Assembly: GCA_949752735.1 (NCBI GenBank)
Contig: OX457040.1
Span: 870,357-934,356, forward strand
Reading direction: 5' to 3'
Length of the DNA stretch: 64,000 bases
Source of the DNA: Lumbricus terrestris
Taxonomy: Eukaryota; Annelida; Clitellata; Crassiclitellata; Lumbricidae
Positions 13,201 to 20,178 of this stretch are shown in pieces. Position 1 is the first letter of the stretch, and each line of letters opens with the position of its first letter. The notes below the pieces were generated by a model. That model searched no databases, was not told where the DNA came from, and saw only the letters and a program-made list of their open reading frames with translations. The position numbers were made by a program, and so were the translations under genes.

Positions 13201-15590
13201 TGACTGACGGCAGATGTCGCTTTTCAGAAGGAGAGATAGAGGGAGAAAGACAGCCACTGCTAGGCAGACAAGAGAGAATACACAGAAGCTGCACGTGGCA
13301 GCTAATTCTTGCCGCCTTGCGACAGCTGCGTTGCTGCTGGGTTGGCGCGTGCAGCTCTCCAGCTGCGCATGCGTAGTAAAGGGGACGCTCTGCAGACCAG
13401 GCGGCTATAAAAGCGAGAGCGGGCAGCTAAGGCGCAGACGTGGCCAGAATTTCAAGAGCAGTGCGACGCTGAGAGGCTCAGTTGCGCACAGGATCTCAGG
13501 GCGGTCGGATGTATTGCGGCGGTTGGTAGTTTTAGGCTCGATCAAGTTGGTGAAGCGTGGCCAGGATAAGCGCCTGCTTGCACTAGTTGCGCATACACGG
13601 ATTCTGTTGGCGATTCATTCTCTCTCGACATGGAGTCGATTTAATAAAAGAGTTAGTTTGTTGCGAGAAATACATCAGCGTCGCTGCAAGTTTTGTCTTC
13701 GCTCTCGCTTCGGATATATTCCTGGATTACTAATTCAAGGCCTCTCTTCGCCCTGTCACATGGAGTGATTTATCGTGGGCTTCGAATCGTCAGCGCTCTG
13801 TTCTCGTTCTTCGGAATTGTGTTGCGAAGCGTTTGTTCGTATTATTTGCCTAAGGGCGTCTTTCTCAAACGGCTTGGATAAATAGCCGAAGTTGTTGTTC
13901 ATTGCGAGAAATCAGCATCGGATTTAGCTGACCCTTTCGGGCGTTTCAAACTCGACGCCTTTCTGTGCGGTTCGTCGCATCTCTTGGATATCGTCTTCGT
14001 CGCTGTTCTTCGCACACGATCGGCTTTGTCCCCTGTCTTCGGACATAAGGTACGCTTTATTGGGGAATTAATACGATCGGTTATTAAGACATTTTGGGCT
14101 GAACTGAAATTGGCTGTGGGACTTGAGAGTCAATCGGGATTTAATTTAGGCATACTCCGGTTGATAGGTGTTTGCATTGAATTGTTGCATTTGATTTTCA
14201 TTGAATGTCTTTACAAAGGATAGGAACTGATAATTAAACTTACTGACTATTATGTTTGATTGCTTTGGAACATAATTGATGTCAATTGAAGATTCAATTG
14301 ATTGTGAATAATAAGAAATATTAATTGGACAACTGACTTTGATCATTGATGGCTTTGAATGTGACGGATGTGGATTGAATGCTTGATTTGTTAATAAGAA
14401 TAACTACTTCGTTCATTGCTAGCGATATTGACTGTGAGCTATAAAGATAGGAGTAATTCCTTTAGCGCTATGGATAATTCAAGGGCTAGCACCCCGGCCC
14501 AGCCGTCTAGGCCTTCCTCATCATTGGAGGGAGTCATGGAGGCGATAACCTCTATGCACTCATCGATACAAACTAATGCTAAGTCGACTCATGAAGCAAT
14601 GACTTCTATGCAGTCTTTTATGCAGTCCAATGCCAGAGACACGCAAGAGGCGATTGCCACGGTGGAGTTTAATGTCCTGGCAGTGCAATCAAATGTTAGC
14701 GATGCTATTTCCTCAGTGCAATCAAATGTTAGCGATGCTATTTCCTCAGTGCAATTAAATGTAAGAGAAGAGATCTCGGCGGTAAGAGATAATGTCAGAG
14801 AAGCGCTGACGGAAGTTGCATCACGATTGGAAAGGCTAGAGGCATCGCCGGTACCCAAGCCTGCTGTGGATTTGAACCCTGGTTACCTCACCGCTATTAC
14901 CACTGCGGACGCGCCATACCACTCGACCATCGGCCTGGAAGAAACTTTGGGTGCTAGGCCTAAAGATTTCGCACACCCTGGTATATTGCGAAGAAGTGAC
15001 AGATTGGCTAGTAGGCCGCCAATTTCATATAGGGATTTCGGCAGTCGAAATAACTGGCCGCCTTTCCATCGTTGGGATTCGAACCCTGAAGTCACCTCCT
15101 CCTGTCCTCCCTCTATCTCTAGAGCTCGTCCACAGCAGCACGCGGTCCCATCGAGCGAGGATCCGGAAGTGGCGACTCCGGGGAGGCCGATAGGGGCGGG
15201 CGTTACAACAATAGTAATAATAATGATGAGTAGTAGTTTTGCAACTTGGCAGCATCTATAAGCCTTACAATAGTTAGTTTGCATGCACACACACACACCG
15301 ATATTAATTGTTATTGCTTGAGCCTATTTCACACCAAGATAACACTGTCATGTCACAAAAAATATTTCACCACATGACGAGACTGTCACACCACCATTTT
15401 TGGCGGTGTGGCAGTGACCGCATTGAACCATCACAATGCTTAGTTACGCCTATTGTCTTTGATATTCCGTTTGGTGATATAATTATTTCGTTTTGCTATC
15501 TGTTTTATTTTGTGTGTTCTGTTTGTGTTTTAGAGATTCTGTCCGATTTGCAGTGCGCAGAGACGTGCGATTGGTCCTCAAGGAAGTTAG
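1..15590 (+). CDS. VPS41: VPS41, HOPS complex subunit (3' part of gene, six exons)
   Basis: Vacuolar protein sorting protein 41 is a HOPS tethering subunit that acts in late endosome/lysosome fusion. The 5' end lies outside the window. Exons: 2-134, 788-924, 4372-4471, 4722-4766, 4971-5050, 15534-15590 (stop TAG 15588-15590). All phases join (1,0,1,1,0) and all introns are GT-AG. Family motifs are clear: ELWEDLINYS in the first exon, GLLNNIGTHVDPIILI and SLVKILQDY in the second, LREGCKKILVADC in the third. The RING-H2 finger is split over the last three exons: CLVC, then YYCHHTFHEDCLP, then FCPICSA. The protein ends with 11 further residues after that, close to the vertebrate C-terminus in length. 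The last intron is 10,483 bp because of an LTR retrotransposon; without it the intron would be about 520 bp. The family assignment is near certain; the tiny last exon is supported by phase and by the CPIC pair. Confidence 0.93.
297..360 (+). repeat. dispersed repeat, unclassified (copy 1)
   Basis: A stretch containing CGCCCTCCTCCTTT and GGGACTGGCACTGC recurs at about 27029-27095 with the same order and spacing (a later GAGCAGTG/AAGCAGTG also matches). It is interspersed and in an intron both times. I do not recognise the family. Confidence 0.55.
600..690 (+). repeat. LINE/SINE-type 3' tail
   Basis: This stretch ends in GGCGCTATATAAATTCTGAT followed by a short TTGATTGAATT tail. That matches the 3' end of the LINE and SINE copies elsewhere in the window (GGGGCGCTATATAAATGC then (TGAA)n). 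It is a short fragment in the first VPS41 intron shown. The rest of that intron (135-787) shows only the dispersed repeat at 297-360. Confidence 0.5.
1017..1205 (-). mobile_element. CR1/L2-like LINE 3' fragment
   Basis: Read on the minus strand, 1206-1024 encodes FAIVGPSMWNHLPPSAIR and then FRCLKTFLF. This is the usual end of a CR1/L2-clade reverse transcriptase (FSVxGPxLWNxLP ... FKxxLKTxLF). It is 5'-truncated, as LINE copies usually are. A second copy of the same family lies at 32009-32175. Confidence 0.75.
1309..4005. repeat. 14-bp minisatellite, about 190 copies
   Basis: Near-perfect tandem array of the unit CTTGTATTATGTAT over about 2.7 kb inside a VPS41 intron. The main variant is a T/C change (TATGTATC versus TATGCATC), scattered singly and in runs. 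A few units have other single changes (for example TATGGATC near 3264, CTTTTATT near 3535, TTGGATT near 3621). Because 14 is not a multiple of three and no frame of the unit holds a stop, all three forward frames stay open for about 900 codons with the same 14-residue repeat. This is not coding: it lies between two confident VPS41 exons. Confidence 0.97.
4098..4231. repeat. (CAT)n microsatellite
   Basis: CAT/ATC trinucleotide repeat, imperfect at the left (CTTCATCATC) and uninterrupted for about 75 bases at the right. It produces fake poly-Asp and poly-Ile reading frames. Confidence 0.95.
5100..5165 (-). repeat. LINE 3' tail fragment
   Basis: (CATT)n followed by TATATAGCGCCTCTTCAAGA is the reverse complement of the resident LINE 3' terminus. 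It lies in the last VPS41 intron, just left of the LTR element. Confidence 0.6.
5248..7726 (+). repeat. 5' LTR (2479 bp)
   Basis: Direct repeat of 12729-15207, offset by exactly 7481 bases throughout. The termini are TGTAGC...GTTACA. It holds a TATA box and an AATAAA, and, unusually, the first part of the gag reading frame (from 6935 or 6989). The length is far above the few hundred bases usual for Gypsy/Copia LTRs. Confidence 0.95.
5925..5932 (+). promoter_or_regulatory. TATA box of the 5' LTR
   Basis: TATAAAAG in a GC-rich context (GGCGGCTATAAAAGCGAGAG), repeated in the 3' LTR at 13406-13413. Transcription would start about 25-30 bases downstream, near 5958. The next AATAAA (6162-6167; 13643-13648 in the 3' LTR) could end the R region, leaving a U5 of about 1.5 kb. 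Confidence 0.65.
6935..8743 (+). CDS. retrotransposon gag-like protein, N-terminal part, ending at an in-frame TAG
   Basis: A 602-codon frame that starts inside the 5' LTR (ATG 6935; the ATG at 6989, giving MDNSRASTPAQPSRPSSS, is an equally likely start) and runs across the LTR end into the internal region. Residues about 40-150 form a heptad-like coiled segment with repeats such as VQSNVSDAISS. The rest is rich in Pro, Arg and Ser and looks disordered. It ends at TAG 8741-8743. The same frame then stays open to 10096 and continues directly into the retro-gag domain, so this may be the first half of one long gag. Whether the TAG is a disabling mutation or a readthrough codon cannot be told here. 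Confidence 0.7.
   Translation: MLAILTVSYKDRSNSFSAMDNSRASTPAQPSRPSSSLEGVMEAITSMHSSIQTNAKSTHEAMTSMQSFMQSNARDTQEAIATVEFNVLAVQSNVSDAISSVQSNVSDAISSVQLNVREEISAVRDNVREALTEVASRLERLEASPVPKPAVDLNPGYLTAITTADAPYHSTIGLEETLGARPKDFAHPGILRRSDRLASRPPISYRDFGSRNNWPPFHRWDSNPEVTSSCPPSISRARPQQHAVPSSEDPEVATPGRPIGAGVTIGPSQWGQISSRDFGDDRLEEETDYARTGEMAMSFERRKEREFADNVEIMSDDGSVDIEISKIMEFRPKTVKIIDNRMHAAQQPEFRNFEVNKPIANKLSREGGDKVNPVPLASSSLPLVEYPRPDPQWRLQAPLAHVDQQRVEMAPSRVDFTQPASVMPTYQSMPDCVLDGRATSTMVGRDYARPDLPPGPAAMATVDWMQPYARPDHSNMPWRYAPTYTPSAFYGSSDNRVWVDPLRCLDPLRPSDAVFPRWPTVVESARMSSCLGAQSFGFSRDAELPRCQVVMKPTPLERNETTADNKATSAVGETKALAPTNVSVGPIKIVPTTTVATQTTGD
7729..7746 (+). promoter_or_regulatory. candidate primer-binding site
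   Basis: TGGTCCCAGCCAGTGGGG starts two bases after the LTR end and has the TGG expected to pair with a tRNA 3' CCA. I could not assign the tRNA. Confidence 0.45.
8744..10096 (+). CDS. retro-gag domain with three CCHC zinc knuckles
   Basis: Same frame as the upstream gag part; the first internal ATG is 8924. A retrotrans_gag capsid domain is recognisable from about 8866 (FSGKTDVETFLRKF, then LVVSLVEPATHLL and FLDALRDRTLALKIRE). It is followed by an Arg/Ser/Asn-rich basic region. Three CX2CX4HX4C knuckles follow: CFLCHRLGHLSSAC near 9596, CFECSATDHIARFC near 9692 and CFYCDDPSHLLREC near 9958. The knuckles would bind the element's RNA during particle assembly. No protease or polymerase motif follows. 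Confidence 0.85.
   Translation, partial: ELPSISSKGTVKELEPTASATAKEGEVKQSSTSPPKPTQFLKLGSFSGKTDVETFLRKFSVCARNNRWTDEERLNQLVVSLVEPATHLLSESNADSLDTWTALVQRLRERYGNAEQQALFQTQLSTRKQKVDEDMGVLVDDIRRLSTRAYPGSSTAHSEAIAVRAFLDALRDRTLALKIREREPKSLDEAYKVAMRLDGYQKAEVGGHEQNERRYGRVNAVREEEESVVEALLHRIEQLEKQAKQSVPTPQYRDNNRGSWRGQNGSTRNEWSNANGGNGRGTPRCFLCHRLGHLSSACRSRPPREVETEARPSPRRCFECSATDHIARFCPLRQQQQAPPSDNFGQPVGDNHDNPSVGRVFAVRSAPAPSRDQRNGQNQERRSRRSPSSSRRRDSGRNSPREERRCFYCDDPSHLLRECPLRNGSSDDHHWRSLGETTGSRPPENFTSAG
10097..12670 (+). other. non-coding internal region of the LTR element
   Basis: About 2.6 kb, AT-rich, without a usable reading frame on either strand and with no reverse transcriptase or integrase motif that I can see. 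It is unusually rich in AGGCCT, often inside TAGGCCTA: about eleven sites between 10570 and 12370. Confidence 0.7.
12671..12728 (+). promoter_or_regulatory. hairpin and polypurine tract before the 3' LTR
   Basis: A perfect 11-bp inverted repeat, TTTCAGGATCC (12671-12681) and GGATCCTGAAA (12698-12708), leaves a 16-base loop. It is followed by the purine-rich AGGGAGGGCCGAGAATA up to the LTR boundary. The tract fits a plus-strand priming site; the hairpin is an RNA-structure candidate. Confidence 0.6.
12729..15207 (+). repeat. 3' LTR (2479 bp)
   Basis: Near-identical copy of 5248-7726. Every short reading frame in the two LTRs translates identically. The one visible difference, T13462 for C5981, is silent in the frame through it. 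Right flank: ACAATAGTAATAA; left flank of the element: ACGATAACAG. Confidence 0.95.
14416..15261 (+). pseudogene. gag 5' part duplicated in the 3' LTR
   Basis: The LTR copy of the gag N-terminus. It is identical to the start of the gag frame up to the LTR end (15207), then reads 17 codons into VPS41 intron sequence and stops. It exists because the gag frame begins inside the LTR. No function is expected. Confidence 0.85.
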
Positions 15591-15782
15591 ATGTGAACAA
15601 GAAAAGACACACGACAGCACGAACCTACTTTCCTTGCTTCACATTACTTTCTTCTATTTAAAGAGTCTTTAAACGTTGATAATCATGCACTTGCATTTCC
15701 ATTCTTGTATGTTTGTTGCGGTTGAACCAATCGGTCGATAGAAAATGCATTTTATTTCTAGCACATGATGTAAAAACCATGA

Positions 15783-15788
15783 AATAAA
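15783..15788 (+). terminator. candidate poly(A) signal of VPS41
   Basis: AATAAA lies about 195 bases after the VPS41 stop codon. It is the first canonical hexamer downstream of that stop. Transcript ends were not seen, so this is a positional guess. Confidence 0.4.
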
Positions 15789-15984
15789 ACCATGAAAACA
15801 CCCCCGAAATGAAAAATGTAAATAATAAAAGAATGCGTTCACTAGCACATAATGAAAATAGCATGAAATTAGGCGAAAATGGTAAGAAAACCGGGCTGTA
15901 ATCAAGGGCACATGCGGTTATACAGAACATACTCGCCTCTGTGGAAAAAATGGCATCGTATACTCACCTCCCGAAAAGCAGGGT

Positions 15985-16140
15985 ATATTTGGAATGAATT
16001 ACTAAAAAAGTCATCAGTTTTTTTTAAAACTGGAAATTGGTGACTTTTTCTGAAAATTTCGGCTGGATGACTAAAAAAAGATCATCAGTTTTTCCAGACG
16101 AGAAACTGAAAAACACCCCCTGAAATCACATCCTGGCTAC
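15985..16140. mobile_element. MITE fragment, related to the 44016-44627 family
   Basis: Contains CGGCTGGATGACTAAAAAAA and facing GTCATCAGTTTTT stretches that match the interior of the element at 44016-44627 (GGCCGGATGACTAAAAAAAA). Ends are unclear. The rest of 15591-16679 shows nothing further apart from the VPS41 3' UTR candidate. Confidence 0.5.
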
Positions 16141-16679
16141 GGTCTTGCCAATGGCCCAACAACTACCTTCGTGAAAAGTCATGTAATGCCCAGAGATATG
16201 TAGAATTATTCTATATTGTACTCTAGATCATTAGATGTAACCGTTTTGCATAAATGGTTTTAAAGTAAATTGATGACTGGAAATTGTTTATATATTCATT
16301 TAATCAGTTGCGATTGTCTCGTTAAGAGCATTAAATTTGTTTAATGCATGTGTATTGCCAGTCGATGTTTTGCCAAAGGATTAAAATTGTGAGAAGTTAA
16401 TTGTTTGCATAATCCTGTCACTTGTTGCTTCAAATTGCAACATCTACTTTTGACAAAACCAAAGTCCAGCATTGTTTTAAGCATGGTACTGCTTGTGACT
16501 GCTTGATAGCTGGATATTTATTATCTCAAACAAAACCAACAAAAGAGTAACCAAAAATATTAATTTGAAGATTAACAAGCTAGTTAATCAAAGATCTCAC
16601 GTTTTGCACACTGCTAATAATATTGGATATCATTTGAAATGAGGACTTTAGTGGAGCCTTACAGAATGTCAAGGGTGAG

Positions 16680-17825
16680 CATGGGCGCCCGCACATAGGG
16701 GCAAGGGGGGGCACTTGCCCCCCCTGGAAAATTGAAACCTATTTTTCTAACTACTACTTTTTGGTTTAAGAAATTTCTTCCCATTGAAATACTAATGTTA
16801 CGAATGATACACTTAAGTGAAAGTCAGAAATTTAAGTAATGAAATCTCTTTAGAAATAAAGAAGTTCTTAATTTTCTGCCTTGCATTTTTTCCAGCTCTC
16901 GCTTAAAACGGTAACAATGACTTTTAACCCTCCCGTGGGTGCCCATACAAATAGTATTCCTATCGATTAGGGCCTACTTGTCTGAAATCTCGCTGTAGGC
17001 TAATGTCATTTTTCACAACTACTCAAAAATTAATTATCAATAAATTACACTGTTGTAAAAATTTGAAATTTATCAACAGCCCATTGAAATTAAGTAATGG
17101 AGATCTACATATTCACCAGCGTTATATATGGAATCAAGTCTGCTTTAAATCAGGCTGCATTTTGTCCATTTTGCATGCTGCCAGCTAGTACAGAATTTAG
17201 GTAGGTCAAGCTGTAGATAAACTTGGATAATTGACTCTGGTTATCACGAGAGATTTTCTCCCAAAACCAACGTCTCCTCTATTCAAAAAAGTTGGTACCC
17301 CATTCTTCTTATCCTCGACCTTTCTAAACGACACCTGCATTAACACCTGACCCTCTGGATACAGGAATCGGACCTCTTTCTTGACTGCCCTTTGAACATC
17401 CTGATGACTCGATGCAGCGCTTCTGAATAAGCTGGTGCCCTACAATTGACTCTGGAGTGGCACTTTAGAAGTTTAGAAATTACGATTAAAATATAGAAGT
17501 AATTTGATGGAGCACTTACCCCTTTAAAACTAATACCTGTTTTACGTCCATGTATTCATTCATTCATTTTATTGCCCCTTCAGAAACCTACTTTTTGACA
17601 TTCTACTTTTGAAATTTCTTCGCTCTAAGAAAACTATTCATATTGCAAAATGATAGGCCTAGACAAAATGAAACTGAGAAGTATACCTTAAGAAACTTCT
17701 CTGGAAAATACCCATATTCTCATTTTCCAGCTTTGCAATTTTTAAGCTCTTGCGACTAGGAAATTTAACCGTGACCAACTTAAAATTTTTGCCCCCCCCT
17801 GCAAAAATTTCTGCGGGCGCCCATG
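16680..17825. mobile_element. non-autonomous hAT-like DNA transposon, 1146 bp
   Basis: The ends are inverted: CATGGGCGCCCGCA at the left and TGCGGGCGCCCATG at the right. The element is flanked by a perfect 8-bp direct repeat AGGGTGAG (16672-16679 and 17826-17833). An 8-bp duplication with ends starting CA fits the hAT superfamily. Subterminal runs of G/C (GCACTTGCCCCCCC) occur at both ends. There is no transposase frame. Related shorter copies: 26168-26456, 33681-33915 and an end near 59090-59187. Confidence 0.85.
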
Positions 17826-17833
17826 AGGGTGAG

Positions 17834-18712
17834 GACTAATACGTGGCTTTAAATCTACATTCAAGTATTTCTGCTTATAATAATTTCGACATATTCCATT
17901 CTAGACTAGATGCTATAAATTTATATATAATCTTATGTAGGCGTATTCTATTTCATCCTGTCTTATTCTATCCTAAGCTATGCTAAACTAATCTGGTATA
18001 ATATCTAATTTGTTCTAGTCTGTTATTTATTCAATTCTAATTCAAATGAGTTTCTTTTATCTATTCTTACAGTCTGTTATTATTTTCGAATCGTAGGCCT
18101 ATCTTATACAATGAGTAGCGAAATTTCAGAAAATTATTATGATTAGGGTGATGTTAGGTACAGCTTTCTGGAGGTCCAGGATTGGTGGGACTCCGTTTTC
18201 ATCGGAATAGAACAACAGTTTGATTGTCAATAGGCTATGACCGGGGTAATTTTGTGCTGTAACTCGCTCCGTGTCCGCAAGATTTGCTGCTTTCCAGTTT
18301 AGTTGGCAATCCTTTGTTCAAAATGGAAACTCTGAGATCGCGACTGAAAATTAAGCAGAGCGGGCCTACTAAATGAACGAAGTCGCTTAGCGACTGATTT
18401 CGACTAGAGGGTCTAACGGCGGCGGCCCCGAAAACCAAAAGCTATGAATCGATAGCAGTATAGGATGATAAACCATGCACACAACAAAATAAACCGTGAT
18501 TTAAGTACGGAATTAGGGCAGCAGCCAAGCATAAACATATCGGGTCTCTTAATCGCATAGTAGCGAAAACTTTACTTACTTGTTTTAGTAAAGTTGAAGC
18601 GATGGCAGACAGGGCACCAGCGTCGTTCGGCTTGTTGACAAAAGGCTCAGCGCTACAAGATGACAGAACCGATCATTTGATGCGTATTTATTACTTTTAA
18701 TCGATCATATCA
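17834..18712 (+). other. upstream region of the kinesin gene, with a candidate uORF
   Basis: No gene is seen here. AT-rich up to 18160, then a more GC-rich stretch (about 18230-18430) with several CpGs that may hold the promoter. A 32-codon frame starts at ATG 18602 and stops at TAA 18698-18700, twelve bases before the kinesin ATG. If transcription starts upstream of it, it would be a uORF. Confidence 0.35.
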
Positions 18713-20141
18713 ATGGCTTCTGTAAAAGTAGCCGTCAGAGTACGCCCTATAAATGCGAGGTAATTTTAAAGTAAATTTTAAATAAAAATCCACATGATCA
18801 GTTTCTGGCAGCAAATGGGCTTGTGCTCTGGCACAGTCACTGTAGTCCTCGATGCCATACAGATACTTGAAATTGCCAGTGCCTACGCTATCCATAGGGC
18901 CGTCTTTCTGGAATAGTCTTCCACTAGAGAGCCGATCTGCTTCATTTTATGCGCAAGAAAAACTTGAAAAAGTTATATGTCCGTGTTTAATGCTCTTGTG
19001 AGTCATTCAGAACGCTTTGTGATGTTCTCTTGCAGACACATGTACAGTCGTACTCCCCTTACTATGCCCCAGACCTCAGGAAGTGTGCTGATGCGCCATG
19101 TTGAAATTGTTTGTTGCTTATTTTATACAGAGAGAGAAGTCTTGACGGTGAAGTGATAATCGAAATCGTAGGGAAGACTATCACCGTTACGAATGCCAAG
19201 GTTATAATTCATTCGATTTAATCTCTAAACGTATTCACACACATCACATGTCTTTTACCTCCTTAAAGCAATGGCATGGGAGACAGCTTATGCAGAGCTA
19301 AAAAAGTCCATGTAAGCATTAATAGTCGTCAGGAACCAGTTCTTTGCTGTTGATGTACTCGTCCCCAGAGTTGGCAGCTAAGCAATTACTGAATATTTAT
19401 TTGATTTATTTCTCACATTTGCTATGGCGCCCTTCAAGCTCTCTGCTTAGAGGCACTCCCGACTACAGCACGGACACTGCATGGGAGTTTCACGCCGAAG
19501 CGCATGTGCAATTGCGAGTGAAGGACATGCTCTCAAGGTCCCTATGCGGCAGCTTGAGGGGGATTCGAACCTGGAAACCTCCGGCTACAAGACACCGAAT
19601 TTACCACTACACCATCGTGCCCCACAAACTAATAATAATGATAATACTACTACTACTACTAATAATAATAATCTTCATTTAATTTTAAACTGACACCAAA
19701 GCAGCGCTCAGTAATAAACGGATGATCAAAGGTTATCACAGGAGTCGATTAAATTGACAGCAGCCATCATCCTGCTGCTCACTTTACCAATGCCATCCGC
19801 TGATTGGAAGGTTGAGTGGATGTTTGTTAGGGTAGCGGAAAGTGATTCACTCCGTGCCAGAGTGCTGATCATTGCTCCCTCCTCAATGACTTGATGAGTT
19901 AACGACTTAATGAGTTAACGCCCATCTGACTTAATGAGCTGGTGACTGACTTTGCATATCAGTCAACTAAGCCACATTCTTATCAACTGATTTCCGTAGG
20001 TGGTAAGTGGCTTTAAGTTTTGAAAGTAGTAATAGGCCTACATAGTAATATTATTAATTATTATTATTATTATTACTATTATTATTATTATTATTATTAT
20101 ATATATTTTTTTTTAAATTAAATTTTTTTTATTATACATCA

Positions 20142-20178
<37 letters not shown>

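Larger units (their letters stand above)
5248..15207 (+). mobile_element. gag-only LTR retrotransposon (9.96 kb) in the last VPS41 intron
   Basis: Two direct repeats of 2479 bp (5248-7726 and 12729-15207) begin TGTAGC and end GTTACA. They flank a 5.0-kb internal region (7727-12728). After the 5' LTR comes a possible primer-binding site (TGGTCCCAGCCAGTGGGG). A purine-rich tract precedes the 3' LTR. The coding part gives a gag-like protein with three CCHC knuckles. The remaining 2.6 kb, where protease, reverse transcriptase and integrase would be, has no usable reading frame. The LTRs differ by eye at only one base (C5981 versus T13462), so insertion is recent. The element is in the same orientation as VPS41. 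No clear target-site duplication is seen. It is most like non-autonomous TR-GAG-type elements, but a deleted Gypsy-type element is also possible. Confidence 0.9.

Noticed and set aside
15308..15661. A 117-codon frame over the VPS41 last exon
   Set aside because: It uses a different frame from the RING; the phase-0 frame giving FCPICSA and a stop at 15588-15590 fits VPS41.
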